A stretch of 7,366 nucleotides of DNA, taken from a bacterium (GTDB lineage Bacteria > Vulcanimicrobiota > Vulcanimicrobiia > Vulcanimicrobiales > Vulcanimicrobiaceae). The position numbers were made by a program, and so were the translations under genes. The stretch lies in NCBI GenBank assembly GCA_021807645.1, contig JAKBCP010000031.1:1-7366 (forward strand), written 5' to 3'. The notes under the pieces were generated by a model. It was not told the DNA's origin. It was given only the letters and a program-made list of their open reading frames with translations, and made no database searches. Below are positions 1 through 6,080 of the stretch, piece by piece (within the stretch, counting starts at the first letter, position 1; the number at the start of each line of letters is the position of its first letter).

Positions 1-17
1 TTTCCAAATTTGCTGCC

Positions 18-764
18 ATGAGTACGAGCGTCGAAGCCGTCGACGGCGTGATGACGATTCGTTTCGATCGTCAGGAAAAGAAGAACGCGATGACGGCGGC
101 GATGTACGCCGCTGCTGCCGATGCGATCGAGCGCGCCGCTGCGGACGACGACGTGCGCGCGCTGCTATTTCTCGGGCGCGATGATTTCAGCGCGGGTAAC
201 GATATCGCGGACTTTCTCGCCGCCGGAGCGATGCACGCGGCGGTCGAGGATCTTCCCGTCGTGCGCTTTCTGCGCCGGATCGTCGCATGTGAGAAACCGG
301 TGATCGCCGGCGTCAACGGCGTCGCCGTCGGCATCGGTACGACGTTGCTCCTGCACTGCGATGGCGTCGTCGCCGGGGCGTCGGCGCGCTTTGCGCTGCC
401 GTTCGTCCCCCTCGGCTTAGTGCCCGAGGCAGGCTCGAGCATGCTGCTGCCGATGACGGTCGGGCGGAATCGCGCTTCGTGGCTGCTGCTCTCCGGCGAG
501 CGTTTCGGCGCCGAAGAAGCGCGCGCGATGGGGTTGATCGCAGAAGTCGTCTCCGACGGCGAGGTTGAAGCGCGCGCGCGGTCGATGGCCGCACAACTCG
601 CCGCTCTGCCGCCCAACGCCATGCGGACGACCAAACGCCTCATTCGCGGCGTCGACGCAGGTGCGCTCGCCGCGGCGATGGAGGCGGAGTTCGCCGCGTT
701 CGGCGAAGCGATGCGCTCGGAAGAGGCGCGCGCGGCGTTCATGCGTTTTCTGTCGCGACGCTGA
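18..764 (+). CDS. Crotonase-fold enoyl-CoA isomerase/hydratase family protein
   Basis: This 248-residue protein is a full-length member of the enoyl-CoA hydratase/isomerase (crotonase) superfamily, acting on acyl-CoA thioesters in the cytoplasm, most likely in fatty-acid or related acyl-CoA degradation. The N-terminus carries the family signature FDRQEKKNAM (residues 16-25). The first oxyanion-hole segment is FSAGNDIADF (57-66) and the second is GVAVGIGTTL (101-110). The positions of the two hydratase glutamates (Glu144 and Glu164 in rat mitochondrial crotonase) appear to be Thr109 and Phe129 here. Instead the protein has LPFVPLGLVPEAGSS (127-141), which resembles the PF..LG..PE..SS motif of peroxisomal-type delta3,delta2-enoyl-CoA isomerases, with Glu137 as candidate catalytic base. 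An isomerase is therefore likelier than a hydratase, but the substrate is unknown. The ATG at 18 has no clear Shine-Dalgarno sequence, yet it gives the expected family N-terminus. The next gene starts 134 bp downstream, so it is probably not in the same operon. Confidence 0.9.
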   Translation: MSTSVEAVDGVMTIRFDRQEKKNAMTAAMYAAAADAIERAAADDDVRALLFLGRDDFSAGNDIADFLAAGAMHAAVEDLPVVRFLRRIVACEKPVIAGVNGVAVGIGTTLLLHCDGVVAGASARFALPFVPLGLVPEAGSSMLLPMTVGRNRASWLLLSGERFGAEEARAMGLIAEVVSDGEVEARARSMAAQLAALPPNAMRTTKRLIRGVDAGALAAAMEAEFAAFGEAMRSEEARAAFMRFLSRR

Positions 765-898
765 CGCACTCCTTAATCGTCCGTAATGTTTATTCTGCCG
801 AAAGCATTGTGTATGGGGAAAAACTCATAACCACCGCTTAAAAGCTCGATGGTACGATGCCTCTACTCCTCGTTTCACTTCGAAAGGAACTAGACGTC
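765..898. other. Intergenic leader upstream of the TonB-dependent receptor
   Basis: This gap is visibly richer in A and T than the flanking genes, especially 773-845, which is where a promoter and 5' leader for the receptor would be expected. No convincing Rho-independent terminator follows the enoyl-CoA isomerase gene, and no -10/-35 pair matches the consensus well. No small ORF or RNA gene was recognised. The promoter role is inferred from position and composition only. Confidence 0.4.
883..888 (+). promoter_or_regulatory. Shine-Dalgarno AAAGGA supporting a GTG start at 899
   Basis: AAAGGA lies 10 nt upstream of an in-frame GTG at 899. It is the only recognisable ribosome-binding site near the 5' end of the receptor gene. 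Neither the ATG at 857 nor the tandem ATGs at 923 and 926 has a comparable element. The spacing is slightly long, so the start choice is likely but not certain. Confidence 0.5.
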
Positions 899-3532
899 GT
901 GTTTGCCATCGTTTTGTCTCGTATGATGAGGGCGCTCTACCTTTGCTGCGCGCTCTTCGTCCTGCAGCCTTTTCTCGGTATCGCTTCGGCATCCGTCCCG
1001 GGAAATGCGGCGCTCGTCGGTCGCGTCACCGACGCTGTCGGTAATCCGGTCGCGGGTGCGGTGGTCCGTGTCGTCGGGCCGATCGAGCGATCCACGGTGA
1101 CCGACGCGCGGGGGCATTTCGAACTTCGGCGACTTCCCGCAGCGTATTATGCAGTGAGCATTATCAAGGCCGGCTTCCTTCCGGCGCGCAGCGCGAACGT
1201 CGCGATCTTTGCCGGGCAGAGCCTGCCGCTCGACGTGCGGCTTATCGCGCTCTCGGCAAGTTCGCTTCAAGTGATCGCGCGCGTCGTCGCGAGCGGAAAA
1301 AGTTCGATCAACACCGGAACCGCGCAGACGACCTTCGTGCCGCGCAGTTCGCTGCTCGATCTCGCAAATCCGCAGATCAACGACGTCGTCGCTCGCATTC
1401 CCGGCGCGGGAATAGAACGCGGTTCGAGCTCGCCGAACACCTCGATCTCGCTCGGAGGGGCGCAGCCGTATGAGACGCAGGTGCTTCTCGACGGCCACCC
1501 GCTCTCAGGCGGGCGCTACGGCGTCTGGTTCTCGCAGTTTTTCAGTTCGTTCATGTTGCAGGGCATCCAGGCCGACACCGGCCCCGGAAACACGACCCCT
1601 TTTGCCGCCTCGGCGATCGGCGGAACGGCGAACTTGCTCACGCCGACCTTTACCGCGAAGCCGACGTTTGAGTTTATTGACGGCGTCGACAACTATGCAT
1701 CGCAGTACTCGAATGCCTTGATGACCGGATCGATCGGGCGTCTCTCGTACGTTCTCGACGCCGGCTATCAGGGGCTCAACGGCGAGTTCTTCCAACATTA
1801 CGGCTGCGTTATTAAGCCGCAGAGCTATCCAGCACTCAATACCTCGAAGGCAGCGGGGATCGTGCAGTTTTGCGGCGATCTCAGCGGTCCGCTGACGACC
1901 AGGGGCGAGATCGTCAAATTCAAATACGATTTTTCGAAATCGACCTCCCTCGAGACGGGGTTCGTCGGCTCGCAGGCCGGCTACAACCCGCAAGGAACCG
2001 CCTACGGCCAGTACGGCGGCATGGTGACGGTGCTGCCGTGCATGACCGTCGGCAGTTCGCAGCAGTGCAGCAATCCGAACGATGCCTCGCTGATCGGGAC
2101 GCAGATTCCGGGATACGTTTTCTATCCCGGATCGGTGGTGAACAACAATCAGCCGATTTTCGACGCACAATTGCGAACGACGCTCGGCGACAATACGCTT
2201 CTCGTTCGCCCCTACCTCGGTTCGATTTCACGCTCCATTAACGGCTCGGGAGAGGCGAACTATCCCGACCACTACACCGCAGGCGGCGTCGCCGTCATGC
2301 AATCACCATTCAGTTTGCTTGAGAGCGACAAATTGCGAGGCACGACCTTCTCGTTCGTTCACCCCTTCGGCAACAACGTCGTGACGGCGAATTACGATTA
2401 TCATTCCGACGAAACGTTCGCCTACTACGGCAGCCCATCGGCGGTAAATACCCCCGATACGATATCGCGATTCAACACGATCTCGCTCGCCGGCGATTTC
2501 GCTGCGACGCGGGATTTCACGATCCGGGCGGCACTCTACGAGACGAATTGGCAGTTACAAGGGCAGCAATCGGGTCCGATCGTTAGTGGAAAGCCCACGC
2601 TTATTCCATCCTCTCGATCGGTATCGCGGTTCGATCCGCACATTGCCTTCGTCTTGCAACCGCGTGGCGATCTTTCGTACCGCCTCGCCGTGGGAACCTC
2701 GGCGACCTTTCCCTTCGCATCGCAGGTGAGCGGTATTCCCTTTATCACGCCGGGATCGGCGACCGCGCCGTACGGCACGCTCAATAACAAAAACCCGTTG
2801 CTGAACCCTGAGACGGCAACGAGCATTGACGTGGGGATGGATAAACGCTTCCGCAACGATGCCGTACTGAGCTTCGATTTCCTCGGGACCAACGTCCGCA
2901 ATGTCTTTGAGACGATTATTACGCCGACCGTCGGTCCGCTCGACCCGGTGAAGGGTACGCCCGAGTATTCGGCGGTCTTGCAGCCGGCGAACGTCGCATC
3001 GCTTGCCGCGCGGCAGTTCACGGCAACGTACGGCCGCACGCCGGCCTTCGGTCTCGGCTATTCGCTGAGCGGAACGCTTGCCGGCTCGATCGTGAACGGT
3101 GTGCCGGCGTCGTTCTATACCTCGCCGACGGCGTTCGTGCAGCCTGCCAACGGCCAGCAGCAATGTAGCAACGGGGGGTCGGAGATCTGCCTCCCCTATC
3201 TGAAAGGCTATCTCCATCTGCAATATATCGCACCGGATCGGACGTATTATGCCTTGGACGGTGATTTCGAGGGCAAAAACAACACCTACAATCAGCCCCC
3301 CTTCACGATTTTCAGCGCGACGGTTCGCCACCCGGTCACCAAAACGCTCGACGTGCAGCTCTCGGTCCAGAATCTCCTCAACACCAATGTATTTTTTGGG
3401 TTGCCGGAATTTAATCTCGGCGTTCCGCAGATCGGCCAATCCTCAACCGGGCTCGGCTCGATCCTGACACCGCTGATCCCGGCGCCGGCACGTACGTTCC
3501 GCCTGCAATTTCGCTGGCATATCGGTCGCTAA
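899..3532 (+). CDS. TonB-dependent outer-membrane receptor with CarboxypepD-regulatory-like domain
   Basis: This is a TonB-dependent receptor, a gated outer-membrane transporter that would import a scarce ligand using TonB/ExbBD energy; the ligand cannot be told from the sequence. Residue numbers count from the upstream ATG at 857 (891 residues); the GTG at 899 gives 877. A signal peptide spans about 24-45 (hydrophobic ALYLCCALFVLQPFLG, then AxA). A carboxypeptidase-regulatory-like beta-sandwich follows at about 52-132 (GRVTDAVGNPVAGAVV, then TDARGHFELRRLPA), as in SusC- and Oar-type receptors. The plug is about 138-262, with INDVVARIPG, a VLLDGHPL segment and IGGTANLL. The rest is a barrel ending in the aromatic strand FRLQFRWHIGR. 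LNPETATSIDVGMDKRF (649-665) and LDVQLSVQNLLNTNVF (831-846) are typical late-barrel motifs. Three cysteine pairs sit in likely external loops (317/339, 395/404, 770/778). The GTG at 899 is preferred for its ribosome-binding site. A strong hairpin follows the stop codon. Confidence 0.92.
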   Translation: MFAIVLSRMMRALYLCCALFVLQPFLGIASASVPGNAALVGRVTDAVGNPVAGAVVRVVGPIERSTVTDARGHFELRRLPAAYYAVSIIKAGFLPARSANVAIFAGQSLPLDVRLIALSASSLQVIARVVASGKSSINTGTAQTTFVPRSSLLDLANPQINDVVARIPGAGIERGSSSPNTSISLGGAQPYETQVLLDGHPLSGGRYGVWFSQFFSSFMLQGIQADTGPGNTTPFAASAIGGTANLLTPTFTAKPTFEFIDGVDNYASQYSNALMTGSIGRLSYVLDAGYQGLNGEFFQHYGCVIKPQSYPALNTSKAAGIVQFCGDLSGPLTTRGEIVKFKYDFSKSTSLETGFVGSQAGYNPQGTAYGQYGGMVTVLPCMTVGSSQQCSNPNDASLIGTQIPGYVFYPGSVVNNNQPIFDAQLRTTLGDNTLLVRPYLGSISRSINGSGEANYPDHYTAGGVAVMQSPFSLLESDKLRGTTFSFVHPFGNNVVTANYDYHSDETFAYYGSPSAVNTPDTISRFNTISLAGDFAATRDFTIRAALYETNWQLQGQQSGPIVSGKPTLIPSSRSVSRFDPHIAFVLQPRGDLSYRLAVGTSATFPFASQVSGIPFITPGSATAPYGTLNNKNPLLNPETATSIDVGMDKRFRNDAVLSFDFLGTNVRNVFETIITPTVGPLDPVKGTPEYSAVLQPANVASLAARQFTATYGRTPAFGLGYSLSGTLAGSIVNGVPASFYTSPTAFVQPANGQQQCSNGGSEICLPYLKGYLHLQYIAPDRTYYALDGDFEGKNNTYNQPPFTIFSATVRHPVTKTLDVQLSVQNLLNTNVFFGLPEFNLGVPQIGQSSTGLGSILTPLIPAPARTFRLQFRWHIGR

Positions 3533-3533
3533 A

Positions 3534-3574
3534 ACCCGCGGCGAGCCCGCCTGCGGGCTCGCCGATTAGCGGGT
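3534..3574 (+). terminator. Compound GC-rich hairpin after the receptor gene
   Basis: A two-tier inverted repeat begins 2 nt after the receptor stop codon. The inner stem pairs 3540-3549 (GGCGAGCCCG) with 3554-3563 (CGGGCTCGCC) around the loop CCTG. The outer stem pairs 3534-3539 (ACCCGC) with 3569-3574 (GCGGGT), leaving a one-sided 5-nt bulge GATTA. Alternatively 3539 and 3564 extend the inner stem to 11 bp. There is no T-run on the + strand after it, so it is not a textbook intrinsic terminator. It may be a T-less terminator, an mRNA 3'-end stabiliser or an attenuator limiting read-through into the deacetylase operon. Confidence 0.5.
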
Positions 3575-3588
3575 GGACGCTGCAGCGC

Positions 3589-3599
3589 GGGGAAGAGGG
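3589..3599 (+). promoter_or_regulatory. Strong purine-rich ribosome-binding site of the deacetylase gene
   Basis: GGGGAAGAGGG lies 4 nt before the ATG at 3604. It is the best Shine-Dalgarno-like run in the window and fixes the start of the deacetylase, which then begins with a clean signal peptide. It lies 14 nt past the compound hairpin, so folding of that hairpin would not occlude it directly. Confidence 0.6.
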
Positions 3600-3603
3600 C
3601 ACG

Positions 3604-5271
3604 ATGCGCTTTCGTGCCCTCGCCTTCGTCTCCGTATTTCTCGCGCTCGGTGTTGCTGCCGCTCCGAGAGCGGTGCCTCCCCGAGCGCTCTCGCTGATGC
3701 CGGTGCGCGAACCGAGCGTACGCGTGCTGATGTTCCACCAGATCAGCACGCATCCGATCGAACCGAAAACCGGGATCGGTACGCCGTGGATGGCTCCGCA
3801 ACGTTTCCGCGATCTGCTGGAAGCGCTTTCCAAGCAGGGTTATCACTTTATCCCCATGCAGACGGCGATAGCTTTTCTCTCCGGGAGATTGCCGGCCGCA
3901 CGGCTGCCGCGGCGTTCGGTAACCATTACGTTCGATGACGGCTATCGCTCGGCATGGATCGACGCAACGCCGATCTTACGGCAGTTCCACGCGAGTGCAA
4001 CGATGTTTTTCGAGGGGCATGCGACCGGAACGATGCACGGACGCCTCAACGATGCCGACCTTCGAGCAATGGCTCGCTCGGGGATATGGTCGCTCCAATC
4101 GCACGGCTTTGCCGGCCACTCCGATCTCATCGTCGGGCCGCATAACGAACAATCGCCGTATTGGTACGCAAACTTGCAATGGCTTGCGAAAGATCGGCGT
4201 TTCGAAAGTATCGCCGAGTTCGGGCGGCGCATACGGAACGATCTCTTGCGTTTTCGGCATACCTTCGAGCCGGTGACCGGTGCGCGAATCGATCTCTTTG
4301 CCTACCCGAGCGGCGAATACGGGCAAAATGCGGCGCTTCCGCCTGGAGCTAATCCGCAGACCAACGTCCAGGCCGGACACTCAAACGCGCAGGGGCTGAC
4401 GCCGGCGATCTTCGGCGCGCTCAGACGTGCTGGATTTATTGCCGCATTCGCCGTCTACGACCCCGGTCACGTGCACTTTGCCTCGCGCAGCGATGACCTC
4501 TACGCTCTACCGCGTATCGGCTTCGCAGCAACCGCTTCGGTCGCAAGCGATCTGCAAGCGATACACGCTCTCGAAAGCAAAGGCATCGAGTTCCCCGAGA
4601 TCGACAACGGAGCGTACACCGCGGTCGCACCGATTGCAGTGGCTGGAACCGATATCTATGCCGCTTCGACGACGCAACCGGTACTCTACCTCCTCAATCG
4701 TTACGGGCGACGCATCGCCACCTATTTCGAACCTGCGCTCATGCGTGGGCGTGCCGACGTACCCTCGGCGATCGGGGCCCTCGCAATCGTCGGTCGTCGC
4801 CTTTGGGTGATGCAACAGGCTGGGGGGAACGGGAGAGTTCCGCCCTATCTCAGCGAGTTCTCGATCGCCCATGGCGCTCCGGTGCTCGTAACGCGCCACG
4901 CGCTACCTACGGCGATGAGTTGGCTCGTTGGAATCGCTCGCCTCGGCGGAACGTTGTACGGAATCGACGATGGTGGAACGATCTTCGATGTTGCAACCGG
5001 GCACCCGACAGGGTCGCTCGTTCGCTCGAATAAATATCAGAGCGGGCGTTTCGCCGGCCTCGCTTCATCCGACGGGATGCTCGTCACCTACGACCGGAGG
5101 ATGCAGCGTCTGATATATGTGACGCCGGCCGGGGCGGAGCGGGCATTCGCGCCCCTACATGGCAATGTGCGCTCGCTGGCGCTCGAAGGCAATCGTCTTT
5201 TTGTCAGCCGGTGGGATACCGCACGGCACATGCTGCGCATCTATACGATCGGAACGACGAACGTAAAATGA
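3604..5271 (+). CDS. Secreted PgaB/NodB-type polysaccharide deacetylase with beta-propeller-like C-terminus
   Basis: This 555-residue protein is a probable exported polysaccharide N-deacetylase of the carbohydrate esterase 4 (NodB) fold. The signal peptide is MRFRALAFVSVFLALGVAAA (1-20). The catalytic domain spans about 38-320. VRVLMFHQIS (39-48) is the first strand. TITFDDGYRSAW (107-118) gives the general base and metal ligand Asp111 and Asp112. SATMFF follows at 131-136. SHGFAGH (166-172) supplies His167 and His172 in the Hx4H spacing of PgaB (His184/His189 in E. coli) rather than the classical NodB Hx3H. LFAYPSGEYG (231-240) is the substrate-groove motif. The C-terminal half (about 335-550) is not the PgaB glycoside hydrolase: it shows repeated beta-rich units (DIYAAS, RRLWVMQQ, GTLYGIDDGG, GMLVTYDRR, NRLFVSRW), suggesting a small beta-propeller, perhaps for glycan or protein binding. 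The last codons overlap the next gene by ATGA. A poly-N-acetylglucosamine-like substrate is inference. Confidence 0.88.
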   Translation: MRFRALAFVSVFLALGVAAAPRAVPPRALSLMPVREPSVRVLMFHQISTHPIEPKTGIGTPWMAPQRFRDLLEALSKQGYHFIPMQTAIAFLSGRLPAARLPRRSVTITFDDGYRSAWIDATPILRQFHASATMFFEGHATGTMHGRLNDADLRAMARSGIWSLQSHGFAGHSDLIVGPHNEQSPYWYANLQWLAKDRRFESIAEFGRRIRNDLLRFRHTFEPVTGARIDLFAYPSGEYGQNAALPPGANPQTNVQAGHSNAQGLTPAIFGALRRAGFIAAFAVYDPGHVHFASRSDDLYALPRIGFAATASVASDLQAIHALESKGIEFPEIDNGAYTAVAPIAVAGTDIYAASTTQPVLYLLNRYGRRIATYFEPALMRGRADVPSAIGALAIVGRRLWVMQQAGGNGRVPPYLSEFSIAHGAPVLVTRHALPTAMSWLVGIARLGGTLYGIDDGGTIFDVATGHPTGSLVRSNKYQSGRFAGLASSDGMLVTYDRRMQRLIYVTPAGAERAFAPLHGNVRSLALEGNRLFVSRWDTARHMLRIYTIGTTNVK

Positions 5272-6080
5272 AATATTTCCTCGTACCCATCGCTCTCGTT
5301 GTTATGCTGCACGCTGCACGCGTCCTCGCCGCCGAACCGGCGACGAGCCCGGCCCCGAGCCCCGTCGCGAGCGCCGCTCCGGACCGGGCCGGTTTCCTTT
5401 ACACCTACTTGGAGCACACCTCGCAATACCGCGACACGGTTTTTTCGATCGATGCGTATAAGCCGTTCGGCTCTCCATCGCATGCTGTTCGCCCGTTCGT
5501 CGATCTCTTTGCGAACGATGATACGCGCACCGGCGGCGGCGTCGTTCCGCAAACACTCAACGATAACTACGCCGGGCTCGCTCTCGGCCTGCAATTTACC
5601 AATAGCGCCGGGTTGCGGGCGTTCGTTCAGGGCGGAGCGACGACGAAGATCGGCTCCATCGCGGCGACGCCCTCGGGCGGCGATCTACGCGGTGGCCTCG
5701 AATACTATCGTGAGTGGGGCGGCGCCGCCGAACGGAAGGCCGCCTACGGCAACTTTTTCGGCGATGGTATCTACTACAGTCGCTACCACGATCTTCAGTT
5801 CTACGAACAAGTAGAGATCGGCAGCACCCCACCGTTGCAATCGCACCCGGTGACCCTCTTCGCTCGCGGCGTCTTGGCCCTCGATACGCATCCGTATTTT
5901 TACGGAAATTACGCCGAGATGACGCTTGGCGTGCGGCTTACTCCGTTCGGTTTGCGCGGCCCGGCGATCGAGCTCGGCGGCGTCGCCGGTACCTATTTAC
6001 GAGGAAATCTCTTGCCGATCGGTATATCGAAAACGTACGTCGATTTCCGGCCGACGATTAGTTACGGAGTGAATATATAG
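5268..6080 (+). CDS. Probable small outer-membrane beta-barrel protein
   Basis: This gene encodes 270 residues, and I do not recognise a named family with confidence. The frame is open from an ATG at 5211, but the ATG at 5268 is preferred. It overlaps the deacetylase stop as ATGA, and it puts a signal peptide at the N-terminus (MKYFLVPIALVVMLHAARVLAA, predicted cleavage near residue 21-22). An Ala/Pro/Ser-rich stretch (23-38) follows, as often seen between signal peptide and barrel. From about 41 onward the protein has alternating polar/hydrophobic strands rich in Tyr, Phe and Gly: GLALGLQF, GLRAFVQGG, LRGGLEYYREWG, YAEMTLGVRLTPFG, and a last strand TYVDFRPTISYGVNI. That fits an outer-membrane barrel of roughly 10-12 strands. 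It vaguely recalls the C-terminal barrels of exopolysaccharide secretion proteins such as PgaA or NfrA, but without their TPR region. Coupling to the deacetylase suggests a role in glycan export or anchoring (inference). Confidence 0.75.
   Translation: MKYFLVPIALVVMLHAARVLAAEPATSPAPSPVASAAPDRAGFLYTYLEHTSQYRDTVFSIDAYKPFGSPSHAVRPFVDLFANDDTRTGGGVVPQTLNDNYAGLALGLQFTNSAGLRAFVQGGATTKIGSIAATPSGGDLRGGLEYYREWGGAAERKAAYGNFFGDGIYYSRYHDLQFYEQVEIGSTPPLQSHPVTLFARGVLALDTHPYFYGNYAEMTLGVRLTPFGLRGPAIELGGVAGTYLRGNLLPIGISKTYVDFRPTISYGVNI

Noticed and set aside
71..769. Long 232-codon open frame on the - strand opposite the enoyl-CoA isomerase gene
   Set aside because: It is Ser/Arg/Ala-rich low-complexity translation with no motif, fully antisense to a clear crotonase gene. 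It is an artefact of GC-rich codon use.
789..817. Possible promoter TTTATT - 17 nt - TATGGG
   Set aside because: The spacing is right, but the -10 matches only three of six consensus bases and the sigma factor preference of the organism is unknown.
830..853. Small inverted repeats ACCA/TGGT and GCTT/AAGC before the receptor gene
   Set aside because: The stems are only 3-4 bp with intervening mismatches, too weak to call an operator or riboswitch.
2555..3439. 294-codon open frame on the - strand opposite the receptor barrel
   Set aside because: The translation is Arg-rich with no recognisable domain, and the + strand reading has a well-supported TonB receptor.
3526..3574. Intrinsic terminator reading on the - strand (hairpin followed by TTTT)
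   Set aside because: The T-run is only four bases and partly inside the outer stem, and no - strand gene is present to be terminated.
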